Shown here piece by piece: positions 51,809-59,616 of a stretch of DNA of 64,000 nt. Positions within the stretch are counted from its first letter, which is position 1; each line of letters begins with the position of its first letter. Under the pieces are notes generated by a model that ran no database searches, had not been told where the DNA came from, and was given only the letters and a program-made list of their open reading frames with translations. Source of the DNA: CAYTGR01 sp964437445 (GTDB taxonomy: Bacteria > Chloroflexota > Anaerolineae > B4-G1 > SLSP01); the NCBI GenBank assembly GCA_964437445.1, contig CAYTGR010000014.1:22704-86703 (forward strand), in the 5' to 3' direction. The translations under genes and the position numbers were made by a program.

Positions 51809-51857
51809 TTTAATACAACCTCCTCAGGTGTTAATTTTGTTTCTGATAAGACGGCGC

Positions 51858-52418
51858 TCAAGCCGCTGCCTCGACGGGAGCCTGTCCCGCCTCGTTCATC
51901 TTGTCCACATAAGCCTGGAGCACATTCATGACCTGCCGGATGCCGCCAGCGATCACGCCCGCGACCTGGGTCGCCGGAGCGTTGATCGTCCCCAGCACCT
52001 GGGCCAGCAACGTCTCGCGGCTGGGCATATCGGCCAGGGCCACTGCTTCCTGAGCAGAATAGAACCGCTTCTCCAGCAGTGCACTCCAGACCACAAACCG
52101 CCCTTCCTCCATCTCCTTGGCGAAATCGCGGAACAATTTTGCCATCGGAGGCAGATCCTTGTGGCAGAAAACTACCAGCAGCGGGCCAGCAAACAATCCT
52201 TGCGGGACCTTGATCCCACGCGACTCCAGAGCCAGCGCAAAAAGCGTGTTCTTGACGACGAAAACCTCGCCGTTCTGTTCACGGACGCGCCGCCGCAGAT
52301 TTTCCATCTGGGCCACGGTCAGGGCCGAATAACGGGCCATGAGAACTCCCTGGCTCTGAGCCAGCTGGCTTTGGTACTCCGCCACCAGTTCCGTTTTGCG
52401 GGTGCGTGTAATAGCCAA
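51858..52418 (-). CDS. rplJ: Ribosomal protein L10
   Basis: The 186-residue protein has the rRNA-binding N-terminal domain (LRRRVREQNGEVFVVKNTLF, then GLFAGPLLVVF) and a C-terminal helix for L7/L12 dimers (VMNVLQAYVDKM). The start is a TTG with AGGAGG nine bases upstream; no in-frame ATG lies close. The weak start codon together with the structured leader upstream fits tight control of L10 level. Confidence 0.95.
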   Translation of the reverse strand: MAITRTRKTELVAEYQSQLAQSQGVLMARYSALTVAQMENLRRRVREQNGEVFVVKNTLFALALESRGIKVPQGLFAGPLLVVFCHKDLPPMAKLFRDFAKEMEEGRFVVWSALLEKRFYSAQEAVALADMPSRETLLAQVLGTINAPATQVAGVIAGGIRQVMNVLQAYVDKMNEAGQAPVEAAA

Positions 52419-52491
52419 TCCTTGTCACCTCCTCCCTTTGTAAATTGGATGCCCGGTGCAGGCATCTTTACCCATCACGACTCACTGCCTA

Positions 52492-52532
52492 TAAAGCAAA
52501 AGGTCCTCACATCTGCCGATGCGAGGACCTTC
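52492..52532 (-). terminator. Transcription attenuator upstream of rplJ
   Basis: On the minus strand AAGGTCCTCGCATC pairs with GATGTGAGGACCTT (one G-U pair), followed by TTGCTTT. It lies between the L10 leader and the rplJ ribosome-binding site and would set how many transcripts reach rplJ and rplL. Confidence 0.85.
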
Positions 52533-52583
52533 AACTTTCCCCCCTGGTACCCAGGGCAGGAATAGCTACACTTTCAGGTCCAG

Positions 52584-52650
52584 CCTCGGCAGGAGATTAA
52601 GCGCCTGGGGCGCGCCTGCTGTCTTTGGCCGACAGGGCTTCAGCCCACAA
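52584..52650 (-). promoter_or_regulatory. L10 ribosomal protein leader (autoregulatory RNA)
   Basis: The minus strand contains GACAGCAGG (52615-52623) and, 21 bases on, CCTGCCGAGG (52584-52593). These are the conserved arms of the bacterial L10 leader that binds the L10(L12)4 complex and represses rplJL. It sits between rplA and rplJ as expected, ahead of the attenuator at 52492-52532. Confidence 0.85.
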
Positions 52651-52668
52651 AATTGTCAATCAGGTTGC

Positions 52669-53388
52669 CTAACCGGCAGCCTCCATCGCTAACGCCTGGT
52701 TGGGGTCTACCCGGACGCCGGGCCCCATCGTCGGGGTCACCGTGACGCGCTTGACATAGGTCCCTTTCGCGGCGGACGGCTTGGCCTTGCGAATGGCTTC
52801 CATGATCGCCGCCATATTCTCCAGCAAGTCCTGCGCCGGAGCGCTGGCTTTACCCAGCGGCACATGCACGTTGCCCGTGCGGTCCAACCGGTATTCCACC
52901 CGGCCGGCTTTGGCATCGGCCACCGCCCGTGCCAGGTCCGCGGCCTGAACCACAGTGCCGGTCTTGGGGTTGGGCATCAACCCCTTGCGGCCCAGCACGC
53001 GGCCCAGCTTACCGACCTTGGACATGATCTCCGGCACCGCAATGGCGACGTCAAAGTCCGTCCAGCCGTCCATGATCTTCTTAATGCCCTCGTCGTCGCT
53101 GATCACGAAATCAGCGCCGGAAGCGCGGGCGGCCGATTCAGCTTCGGCGGAAGCAAAAACCAGCACGCGCACCGTCTTGCCCAGACCATGGGGCAGCCGC
53201 ACCACCCCACGGATCTGCTGCTCGGAGCGCTTGGGGTCCAACCCCATGCGCAGGTGCATCTCAACGGTAGCATCAAAGCCGGCATAGCTCACTTCTTTCG
53301 CCAGCTCCAACGCCTCCTTCGGGGCGTACAAGCGCGCCCGATCCACTTTTTTCGCTGCTTCTAAGTACTTCTTTCCTCGTTTTGGCAT
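52669..53388 (-). CDS. rplA: Ribosomal protein L1
   Basis: The 239-residue protein has the typical opening (KRGKKYLEAAKKVDR) and two-domain L1 layout with VDRARLYAPKEALELAKE, GVVRLPHGLGKTVRVLVFA, LMPNPKTGTV and the C-terminal VTVTPTMGPGVRVDPN. It binds 23S rRNA at the E-site stalk and often represses its own operon. GAGGAGG precedes the ATG. It follows rplK by 77 bases. Confidence 0.97.
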   Translation of the reverse strand: MPKRGKKYLEAAKKVDRARLYAPKEALELAKEVSYAGFDATVEMHLRMGLDPKRSEQQIRGVVRLPHGLGKTVRVLVFASAEAESAARASGADFVISDDEGIKKIMDGWTDFDVAIAVPEIMSKVGKLGRVLGRKGLMPNPKTGTVVQAADLARAVADAKAGRVEYRLDRTGNVHVPLGKASAPAQDLLENMAAIMEAIRKAKPSAAKGTYVKRVTVTPTMGPGVRVDPNQALAMEAAG

Positions 53389-53465
53389 ATCATCCTCCTC
53401 GTGGTTGACGGGTCAGGCCCTCCCACTGGGGTAGGTCAAGCGCCCGGTTGCGGTGCGCCGAACGG

Positions 53466-53891
53466 TTAGTCCCCCACCTCAATCCCCATACTGCGAGCGG
53501 TGCCGATCACCATCTGCTCAGCCGCTTCCAGATCATGGGCATTCAGGTCCTTCATCTTCATCTCGGCGATCTCACGCAGCTGCTTGCGGGTGATCCGCCC
53601 GACCTTCTGGCGATTCGGCTCGGCCGACCCCTTTGGGACGCCCGCGGCTTTGCGCAGCAAATCGGGCGTGGGCGGGGTCCGCAGTTCAAACGTGAACGAG
53701 CCATCCTGGAAAATCGTAATTTCGGCCGGGACGATATTGCCCGCCATGGAGGCTGTTCGCGCGTTGTACTCCTTGCAGAACGCCATCAAGTTGATGCCAT
53801 GTTGACCCAATGCCGGACCAATCGGCGGCGCCGGGTTTGCTTTCCCGGCCTGAATCTGTAATTTGACTACTGCTTTGATCTTCTTCGCCAT
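53466..53891 (-). CDS. rplK: Ribosomal protein L11
   Basis: The 141-residue protein matches L11 along its length: VKLQIQAGKANPAPPIGPAL with the proline hinge, GQHGINLMAFCKEYNART, FTFELRTPPTPDLLRKAAG and the C-terminal LREIAEMKMKDLNAHDLEAA with GTARSMGIEV. It binds the GTPase-associated region of 23S rRNA. The start follows GGGAG. It lies 35 bases after nusG. Confidence 0.98.
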   Translation of the reverse strand: MAKKIKAVVKLQIQAGKANPAPPIGPALGQHGINLMAFCKEYNARTASMAGNIVPAEITIFQDGSFTFELRTPPTPDLLRKAAGVPKGSAEPNRQKVGRITRKQLREIAEMKMKDLNAHDLEAAEQMVIGTARSMGIEVGD

Positions 53892-53926
53892 CGCTATAAC
53901 TCCCTATCTGGGCTAAGCCCAGGCGC

Positions 53927-54685
53927 TTACGCTTTTTCTACCTGCAAGAAATCCAGTTCCACGGGCGTCTCCCGCCCAAAGAATGAAACCAGAACCCGGA
54001 CTTTCGTCCGTTCCTCATCAATTTCATCCACCACACCGATGAAGTCGGCAAAAGGACCTTCAATAATCCGCACCTTCTGGCCCGACTTAAAAGTAGCCCG
54101 AACCTGCGGGGCGGTGGCTTCCATCCGGCGCAGAATCCCCTGCACGGCCTCCGGGCGCAGCGGTGTCGGCTGGTTCCCCATCCCGACAAACCCGGTCACG
54201 CCTGGCGTATTACGGACAACATACCAGGAGTCGTCCGTCAGTTTCATCTGCACCATAATGTAACCGGGGAAAAGGCAGCGCTCCACCGTGCGCCGCTTCC
54301 CGTCCTTAATTTCAATCTCCTCCACCGTGGGCACGACCACCTGGAAGATATAATCCTGCATCCCCATGGACTCAATGCGCTGCTCCAGGTTGTGCTTGAC
54401 CTTATACTCATACCCGGAGTAGCAGTGGACGACATACCAGGCCCGTCCCTCTTCCGGCTCGCCTTCACCGGGCTCCATCAGGTCCAGCGTCGGCAGCTCC
54501 TCCAATTGAGAAGGTTGAGAAGGCTGGGACACAGGTTGAGGCCTGGGCTCTTCCGTCTGCTCCAGGCCAAAACGCGCCAGCAACTTATCGGTCGGGATCA
54601 AGTCGTCGGGGGACCCCGGCGGCTCCTGTTCTCCCTTTTTGCCGGCCCCAGGATTCACACCACCTACAGGCCGCTTCTCTTTCAT
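53927..54685 (-). CDS. nusG: Transcription factor NusG with an N-terminal extension
   Basis: The NGN domain (WYVVHCYSGYEYKVKHNLEQ, then VERCLFPGYIMVQM) and the KOW domain (SGQKVRIIEGPFADFIGVVD) are complete and typical. The ATG at 54685 lies seven bases after the secE stop, so an in-frame TTG at 54715 inside secE is rejected. The product has 252 residues, about 70-80 more than most bacterial NusG. The excess is an N-terminal, Pro/Glu-rich, probably disordered tail before the NGN domain. NusG couples RNA polymerase to pausing, Rho and ribosomes. The tail's role is unknown. Confidence 0.95.
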   Translation of the reverse strand: MKEKRPVGGVNPGAGKKGEQEPPGSPDDLIPTDKLLARFGLEQTEEPRPQPVSQPSQPSQLEELPTLDLMEPGEGEPEEGRAWYVVHCYSGYEYKVKHNLEQRIESMGMQDYIFQVVVPTVEEIEIKDGKRRTVERCLFPGYIMVQMKLTDDSWYVVRNTPGVTGFVGMGNQPTPLRPEAVQGILRRMEATAPQVRATFKSGQKVRIIEGPFADFIGVVDEIDEERTKVRVLVSFFGRETPVELDFLQVEKA

Positions 54686-54692
54686 CTCAAAT

Positions 54693-54983
54693 TCAGGCCT
54701 CTTCACCCTGCCCAATCCAATAAGCCGCGCCGAGGATGGCTACCAGCACCACGACCCCTAAAATACCATAGAGAAAATTCTTGGTAATGATCCCCCGCAG
54801 CAGCCAGCCAAAGAAGAGATCCAGCGCTCCCAGGAAGACTGCCATCCCAAAGGTAACCACCAGCACGATCTTGGTCATGGACCAGGTCTGCTGGCGGGTG
54901 GGCCAATGCACCTTCCGCAATTCGGTCCGGGTATCCCTGACATAGCGGACGATGGCATTTTCTTTTTTCTCTTCCTCAGCCAC
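54693..54983 (-). CDS. secE: Preprotein translocase subunit SecE
   Basis: The SecE core is present: VRYVRDTRTELRKVHWPTRQ followed by a membrane helix (TKIVLVVTFGMAVFLGALDL). A second hydrophobic segment fills the C-terminus (FLYGILGVVVLVAILGAAYW). The GTG at 54983 is favoured because GGAGG lies six bases upstream; starts at 54998 or 55001 would place that site inside the gene. The product is 96 residues. It stabilises SecY in the membrane channel. It is located between tRNA-Trp and nusG, the classic arrangement. Confidence 0.93.
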   Translation of the reverse strand: MAEEEKKENAIVRYVRDTRTELRKVHWPTRQQTWSMTKIVLVVTFGMAVFLGALDLFFGWLLRGIITKNFLYGILGVVVLVAILGAAYWIGQGEEA

Positions 54984-55052
54984 GTCTTTCCTCCGCATCA
55001 CCGTTTTGACATTTTAAGACACCGTCCTTGCAGGCGGTGTCTTAAACAGAAA

Positions 55053-55129
55053 TGGCAGGCGAGGCAGGAATTGAACCCGCAACCTTCCGTTTTGGAGACG
55101 GATGCTCTGCCAAATTGAGCTACTCGCCT
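55053..55129 (-). tRNA. tRNA-Trp (anticodon CCA)
   Basis: On the minus strand acceptor arms AGGCGAG and CTCGCCT pair, followed by G and an encoded CCA. The anticodon stem TCCGT/ACGGA encloses CTCCAAA. The T arm has GTTCAATTC. Located between rpmG and secE. Confidence 0.96.
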
Positions 55130-55138
55130 GCGTCGCAG

Positions 55139-55309
55139 TTACTTGGTCTCGCGATGCACCGTATGGTGACGGCAGCGCGGACAGTACTTCTTGATCTCCA
55201 TCCGGTTCGGATCGTTGCGCCGGTTCTTCTCGCTCGTATAATTTTGTTCTTTGCACACCATGCAGGCCAATGTGATGGTGGGCCGAATCGCCTTCGCTTT
55301 GGACGCCAT
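55139..55309 (-). CDS. rpmG: Ribosomal protein L33
   Basis: A 56-residue frame reading MASKAKAIRPTITLACMVCK and on to the C-terminal KKYCPRCRHHTVHRETK. The two Cys pairs (CMVC and CPRC) mark the zinc-binding form of L33, with the NRRNDPNRMEIKKYCPRC segment typical of the family. AGAGG precedes the ATG. It lies between tRNA-Thr and tRNA-Trp, where many bacteria have it after tuf; no tuf gene is present here. Confidence 0.95.
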   Translation of the reverse strand: MASKAKAIRPTITLACMVCKEQNYTSEKNRRNDPNRMEIKKYCPRCRHHTVHRETK

Positions 55310-55359
55310 AGCCACTGCCTCTCGTTTTCAATCAATTTACTTGCGGCTCACACCGCCAG

Positions 55360-55433
55360 AGCCCACGATGAGGATCGAACTCATGACCCCACCCTTACCA
55401 AGGGTGTGCTCTACCTAACTGAGCTACGTGGGC
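55360..55433 (-). tRNA. tRNA-Thr (anticodon GGT)
   Basis: Acceptor arms GCCCACG and CGTGGGC pair, with discriminator T. The anticodon stem CACCC/GGGTG encloses TTGGTAA. The T arm has GTTCGATCC. No CCA is encoded. Confidence 0.95.
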
Positions 55434-55442
55434 GCGTATAGA

Positions 55443-55525
55443 TGGGCAGAGGCGGATTCGAACCACCGTAGGCGTTTGCCAGCTGATTTACAGTCAGCCC
55501 CCTTTGTCCACTCGGGTATCTGCCC
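55443..55525 (-). tRNA. tRNA-Tyr (anticodon GTA)
   Basis: Acceptor arms GGGCAGA and TCTGCCC pair, with discriminator A. The anticodon stem GCTGA/TCAGC encloses CTGTAAA. A long variable arm fits class II tRNA-Tyr. No CCA is encoded. Confidence 0.95.
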
Positions 55526-55534
55526 ATGTTAAAA

Positions 55535-55607
55535 AGCCGACGGTGGGAATCGAACCCACAACCCTCCGCTTACAAGGCGGATGCTCCGCCGATTGAGCTA
55601 CGTCGGC
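55535..55607 (-). tRNA. tRNA-Thr (anticodon TGT)
   Basis: Acceptor arms GCCGACG and CGTCGGC pair, with discriminator T. The anticodon stem TCCGC/GCGGA encloses CTTGTAA. First gene after the promoter at 55618-55645. No CCA is encoded. Confidence 0.95.
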
Positions 55608-55617
55608 GCCGTATCAG

Positions 55618-55645
55618 ATTATAACACCGCGCCGAACAGGGTCAA
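55618..55645 (-). promoter_or_regulatory. Strong promoter of the tRNA/rpmG/secE-nusG operon
   Basis: On the minus strand TTGACC (55640-55645), a 16-base spacer and TATAAT (55618-55623). Transcription should start within a few bases of the first tRNA. Confidence 0.85.
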
Positions 55646-55764
55646 GGTGATGACTCCCCCTGTCTTAGCAGGCACAAGTATACACAACTCAGGGTATTTG
55701 TCAAACGAGTTTTTTCGCCTGCGGCGGAACGCTGGCCAAAACACTCCTCGCCCCAGGCACGTTC

Positions 55765-55792
55765 TTGACATTGTCAGAAACTACGGTATCGT
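55765..55792 (+). promoter_or_regulatory. Candidate promoter of the 55875 gene
   Basis: TTGACA (55765-55770), a 16-base spacer and TATCGT (55787-55792). The expected start near 55799 leaves a leader of about 75 bases. Confidence 0.5.
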
Positions 55793-55874
55793 GAGGTGGA
55801 GAAAATCTTATGGCGCACTCGCCGCGTCACGGCGACCAAAATGGATGTGAAAGAACATATCTTAATTCTGGTAA

Positions 55875-56519
55875 ATGGATGCACTACCAACCCTTGAGTC
55901 CCTGTTATCCCCCACCGAACGTGAAATCTGGGAAGGTCTGACCAGTCCCGCCAAAATTCAGGCCTTCCTGGATCAAACTCGCTACGAGGCCGTGGGCAAC
56001 CGCTCCGTGCTCAACGTCCTGCGCACCGGGCAGGCCCATTGCCTGGACGGCGCGCTTTTCGGCGCGGCGGCGCTGCGCCGGCTGGGCGACCCGCCGCTGA
56101 TTGTGGATCTGCTGCCGGAGCCGGGGACCGACGACGATCACGTCCTGGCGCTCTTCAAGCGGCACGGCTGCTGGGGCGCGGTCGCCAAGTCCAACTTCGT
56201 CGGGCTCCGCTACCGGGAGCCGGTCTACCGCACGTTGCGCGAACTGATCATGTCCTACTTTGAGCCCTTCTACAACGTGGAGGGCCAGAAAACCCTGCGC
56301 GCTTACAGCCGCCCCGTCCACCTGGCGCGCTGGGACAAGGTCGGCTGGCTGTGGGACGACGCCGGCGTGGATGCGCTGGAGCACTACCTCTACACGCTCA
56401 AACGCATCCCGCTGATCTCCGAAGCGATGGCGCGAGCGTTGGAGCCGGTGGATAAAGCCTCCTACGACGCCGGCCTGGCAATCGTCAACCCGGCAGGACT
56501 GTACCGGCCCCAACATTGA
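55875..56519 (+). CDS. Uncharacterised protein with a Cys/His motif pattern
   Basis: I do not recognise a named family with certainty. The 214-residue product is soluble and has three conserved-looking stretches: GQAHCLDGALFGAAALRRLG (Cys at the start of a helix), DDDHVLALFKRHGCWGAVAK (His at a strand start) and SNFVGLRYREPVYRTLRELI. Cys on a helix, then His, then a polar residue on adjacent strands is the order of the transglutaminase-like cysteine-peptidase fold, so a Cys-His hydrolase is possible. No ribosome-binding site is clear before the ATG. It stands alone between the tRNA block and minC. Confidence 0.55.
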   Translation: MDALPTLESLLSPTEREIWEGLTSPAKIQAFLDQTRYEAVGNRSVLNVLRTGQAHCLDGALFGAAALRRLGDPPLIVDLLPEPGTDDDHVLALFKRHGCWGAVAKSNFVGLRYREPVYRTLRELIMSYFEPFYNVEGQKTLRAYSRPVHLARWDKVGWLWDDAGVDALEHYLYTLKRIPLISEAMARALEPVDKASYDAGLAIVNPAGLYRPQH

Positions 56520-56673
56520 GGGGGCGCCCCCGGCGTGCCCACCCCGTTTAACCGGGTCATCGTCTATCACGCAACGGCCAAGGCATTTCCCCGGCCCCGC
56601 TGCCGCTTGCCACAGTTGCCCCTCAAATGAAACCGTTCCGACACCGAACTAAACTTATCTCCCCACCGATTTA

Positions 56674-56682
56674 TGCTATAAT
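56674..56682 (+). promoter_or_regulatory. Extended -10 promoter of minC
   Basis: TGCTATAAT (56674-56682) ends nine bases before the minC ATG. The transcript would have a leader of only a few bases, and no Shine-Dalgarno site is present. Confidence 0.6.
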
Positions 56683-56691
56683 GGCTTTGAT

Positions 56692-57360
56692 ATGAGCCAG
56701 TTGCCGATCACACTGAAAGGGACGCCGCAGGGTATCTTGCTGCAACCACGGTCCAATTCCTGGGCTGAGATGCTCCAGGCATTGGACCATGCCCTCACGG
56801 ATGCCGGTAAGTTCTTCCAGGGGGGGCGCGTGATCCTGGACCTGGGGGGACGCGCACTGGCCGAAGCCGAGTTTGTGGACCTGCGCGCCCTGTTGGATCG
56901 TCATGAGCTGGAACTCTGGGCCGTGCTGAACGGGGATGAGACGACCCAGCACCTCATCCGCTCCCACGGCATCCGCACGCGGCTGCCCGGTGAGGCCGCA
57001 GAGACCGCCCGGACCGGCAGCGAGCCAGGGGGCGACGCGCTTTTCCTGCAAGGGACGCTGCGCTCCGGGCAAAGCATCAATTTCCCGGGGCACGTCACGC
57101 TCGTCGGAGACGTCAACCCCGGCGCTGAAGTCATTGCCGGCGGGAACATCGTGGTCTGGGGCCGGGTGCGCGGCACCATCCAGGCCGGCGCCTGGGGCGA
57201 CACTACGGCGTTCGTCTGCGCGCTGGATCTGAATCCGGCCCAGTTGCGGATCGCCGGCTACATCAGCCGGGCGCCGGAGGATAAACGGCGCAAGCCGCAA
57301 CCGGAGCGGGCGCGCGTGCGGGATGGGTACATTGTGGCCGAACCGTGGTTGAGTACGTAA
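56692..57360 (+). CDS. minC: Septum-site inhibitor MinC
   Basis: The 222-residue protein has the MinC layout. The N-terminal domain (~1-100) blocks FtsZ polymerisation. The C-terminal right-handed beta-helix has FLQGTLRSGQSINFPGHVTL, VGDVNPGAEVIAGGNIVVWG and RVRGTIQAGAWGD, which binds MinD. AQLRIAGYISRAPE is the usual end motif. minD starts 25 bases downstream. MinC with MinD at the poles keeps division at mid-cell. Confidence 0.93.
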   Translation: MSQLPITLKGTPQGILLQPRSNSWAEMLQALDHALTDAGKFFQGGRVILDLGGRALAEAEFVDLRALLDRHELELWAVLNGDETTQHLIRSHGIRTRLPGEAAETARTGSEPGGDALFLQGTLRSGQSINFPGHVTLVGDVNPGAEVIAGGNIVVWGRVRGTIQAGAWGDTTAFVCALDLNPAQLRIAGYISRAPEDKRRKPQPERARVRDGYIVAEPWLST

Positions 57361-57384
57361 CGGGACTGGGGCAAAAGGGGAAGA

Positions 57385-58173
57385 ATGGCGGGCAAGATTA
57401 TCACCATCTCATCGGGCAAAGGGGGCGTGGGCAAGACCACGACCACGGCCAACCTGGCGTTAGGGCTGGCCATGCTGGGAGAGCGCGTCGTCTGCATTGA
57501 CGCCGACATCGGTCTGCGCAACCTGGACTTGATGTTAGGGCTGGAAAACCGCATCGTCTACGATATCGTGCAGGTGGTAGAGGGCCGTTGCCGGTTCCAG
57601 CAGGCGCTGGTGCGCGACAAGCGCTTCCCGGAATTACACCTGCTCCCGGCCGCCCAAACCCGCGACAAGAAGGCCGTCTCCGAAGAGGACATGAAGCGCG
57701 TGGCCCGGCAGGCGGCCGAGATGGCCGACTATGTGCTGATTGACTCACCGGCCGGCATTGAGCATGGGTTCCGCTGCGCGGCCGCCCCGGCCGACCTGGT
57801 GTTGATCGTGACCAACCCCGAAGTGACCGCCGTGCGCGACGCCGACCGCGTGGTTGGCCTGCTGGAAGCCGAGGGCTGGGCCACGGCGCAACTCATCATC
57901 AACCGGGTCAAACCGGAACTAGTCCGTCGTAACGAGATGCTGGATCCAGACGCCATTGTGAATTTACTGGCAATTGACCTGGTAGGGATCGTGCCGGAGG
58001 ATCCCCAGATTCTGGCGGCCGGGACCCGGGGCCAACCGGTGGTGATGACCGACCGGTCGCCGGCCAGCCAGGCCTTCCGCGACATCGCCCGGCGGCTGCG
58101 AGGCGAGGAAGTGCCCTTCATGCCGCTCAAAGAACCGTCTTTGTTTCAACGGCTGTTCAGTTCACGCTCCTGA
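57385..58173 (+). CDS. minD: Septum-site ATPase MinD
   Basis: The 262-residue ParA-type ATPase has the deviant Walker A motif SGKGGVGKTTTTANLALGLA, the A' aspartate in VVCIDADIGLRNLDLMLGLE, the switch-II DYVLIDSPAGIEHGFRCA and the VTNPEVTAVRDADRVVGLLE region. The C-terminus (SLFQRLFSS) has the amphipathic pattern of the membrane-targeting helix. It recruits MinC to the membrane. Confidence 0.97.
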   Translation: MAGKIITISSGKGGVGKTTTTANLALGLAMLGERVVCIDADIGLRNLDLMLGLENRIVYDIVQVVEGRCRFQQALVRDKRFPELHLLPAAQTRDKKAVSEEDMKRVARQAAEMADYVLIDSPAGIEHGFRCAAAPADLVLIVTNPEVTAVRDADRVVGLLEAEGWATAQLIINRVKPELVRRNEMLDPDAIVNLLAIDLVGIVPEDPQILAAGTRGQPVVMTDRSPASQAFRDIARRLRGEEVPFMPLKEPSLFQRLFSSRS

Positions 58174-58205
58174 CCCGTGCTTCCTGCGCCCAAAGGAGGG
58201 AAAGG

Positions 58206-58481
58206 ATGAAACTCTTGGATCGCCTGTTGCACCGTGCCCCATCCGACAAAGACATTGCGGCCCAACGCCTGCGCCTGGTGCTGGCCCACGACCGGGCCAA
58301 CATCTCACCGGGGATGCTGGAGATCCTGAAAGACGAGATCATCGCGGTCATCTCCAGGCACCTTGAAATTGACCCGGCCAAGGTGGAGGTCAACTTCACC
58401 GAGAGTGACCGGGAAACGCGCCTGGTGGCCGATATTCCGCTGCGCACCGGCCGGCGCGAAAGCGGACGTAAATCCTCATAG
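58206..58481 (+). CDS. minE: Topological specificity factor MinE
   Basis: The 91-residue product has the N-terminal anti-MinCD helix region (AAQRLRLVLAHDRANISPGM) and the dimerising beta domain (EILKDEIIAVISRHLEIDP, then VEVNFT). It releases MinD from the membrane by stimulating its ATPase. GGAGGG precedes the ATG; 32 bases after minD. Confidence 0.93.
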   Translation: MKLLDRLLHRAPSDKDIAAQRLRLVLAHDRANISPGMLEILKDEIIAVISRHLEIDPAKVEVNFTESDRETRLVADIPLRTGRRESGRKSS

Positions 58482-58521
58482 GAGTGGGGGAGCCGCGCCT
58501 GCCGTGGGTGGTTGAATCAGT

Positions 58522-59616
58522 ATGCGGAGATCCATCTGGCAATATTTTGACTGGGGGCTGCTGCTCCTGGTGATATTGTTGACCGTCTTTGGGGTAGCGA
58601 TGATTTACAGCGCTACCCGTGGCGCGGAGTCCCTCGCCGATACCTGGCGGAAGCAGGCCATCTACGCTGCCATCGGTGTAGCCCTGCTGTTTCTCACCGC
58701 GCTGATTGATTACCGGCTGCTGGAAAGCCTCCAGTGGCCGCTCTATCTGCTGACCCTGGGGGTCCTGGTCTTCACGCTGATCTTCGGCCAGAGCGAGATC
58801 GGCGACGTGCGCCGTTTCATCTACGTTGGCGGCACCTCTATCCAACCGGCCTTCCCGGCGTTGATCCTGCTCGTCATCAGCCAGGCCGGACTGCTGGCGC
58901 GCCACGCCCCCGCGCCCCCTGGCCGGCTGGAATTTGTCCTCTCGTTAGGGATGAGCGGACTGGCCGGCCTGCTGGTCTTCCGGCAGCCCAACCTGAGCAC
59001 GGCAACGCTGTATGTCGCCGTCTGGGTGGCCATGGTCTTTGCCTCCCGAATGAACCTGGTCTATCTGGGAGGCTTGGGGCTATTAGGCGGGCTAAGCGTG
59101 CCGGCAGCCTGGCCGGTTTTGCCCGCTTACATGCAGGCGCGTATTCTCAACTTCCTGGACCCGACCCGCGACCCCGGTGCCTACTACAACATCGGCCAGG
59201 CGCTCATCAGCATCGGGTCCGGCGGGCTGTGGGGCAAGGGCTTTGCCGCCGGGACCCAGAGCCAGCTGCACTTCCTGCGAGTTCGCCATACCGACTTCAT
59301 TTTCTCGGTGGTCTGTGAAGAGCTGGGCTTTGTGGGAGCGGTGCTCCTGCTTGCAATGTTCGGGCTACTGCTCTGGCGGCTGCTGCACATCGCCGCCAAT
59401 GCGGCCGACCTGACCGGGCAGCTAATCGTAGTGGGGATTACCACTTACATTTTTTACCAGCTGATTGTCAACCTGGGCATGAATCTCAACGTGATCCCGG
59501 TGGCAGGGCTGCCCATGCCCTTTATCAGCAGCGGCGGTAGCGCGCTGGTCGTGGCCTACATCGGCCTGGGGCTGGTAGAAAGCGTGGCCATGCGCCACAA
59601 ACGATTGGAGTTCTAA
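58522..59616 (+). CDS. RodA/FtsW-type SEDS protein with atypical motifs
   Basis: The 364-residue protein has about ten membrane helices and clear SEDS signatures: LNFLDPTRDPGAYYNIGQAL, then SIGSGGLWGKGF and HTDFIFSVVCEELGFVG, and the final GLPMPFISSGGSALVVAYIG. SEDS proteins polymerise lipid II into glycan strands in elongation (RodA) or division (FtsW). Several usually conserved positions differ: QPDLGT is QPNLST (N157), QPSE is QPAF, and the GARRW-type motif reads GDVRRF. It follows minE by 40 bases, so a cell-shape or division role is likely. Whether its polymerase activity survives the changes is uncertain. Confidence 0.85.
   Translation: MRRSIWQYFDWGLLLLVILLTVFGVAMIYSATRGAESLADTWRKQAIYAAIGVALLFLTALIDYRLLESLQWPLYLLTLGVLVFTLIFGQSEIGDVRRFIYVGGTSIQPAFPALILLVISQAGLLARHAPAPPGRLEFVLSLGMSGLAGLLVFRQPNLSTATLYVAVWVAMVFASRMNLVYLGGLGLLGGLSVPAAWPVLPAYMQARILNFLDPTRDPGAYYNIGQALISIGSGGLWGKGFAAGTQSQLHFLRVRHTDFIFSVVCEELGFVGAVLLLAMFGLLLWRLLHIAANAADLTGQLIVVGITTYIFYQLIVNLGMNLNVIPVAGLPMPFISSGGSALVVAYIGLGLVESVAMRHKRLEF

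Noticed and set aside
55053..55607. A tuf gene in the tRNA/secE block, as in many bacteria
   Set aside because: The space between tRNA-Thr and tRNA-Trp holds only rpmG; no EF-Tu sequence is present.
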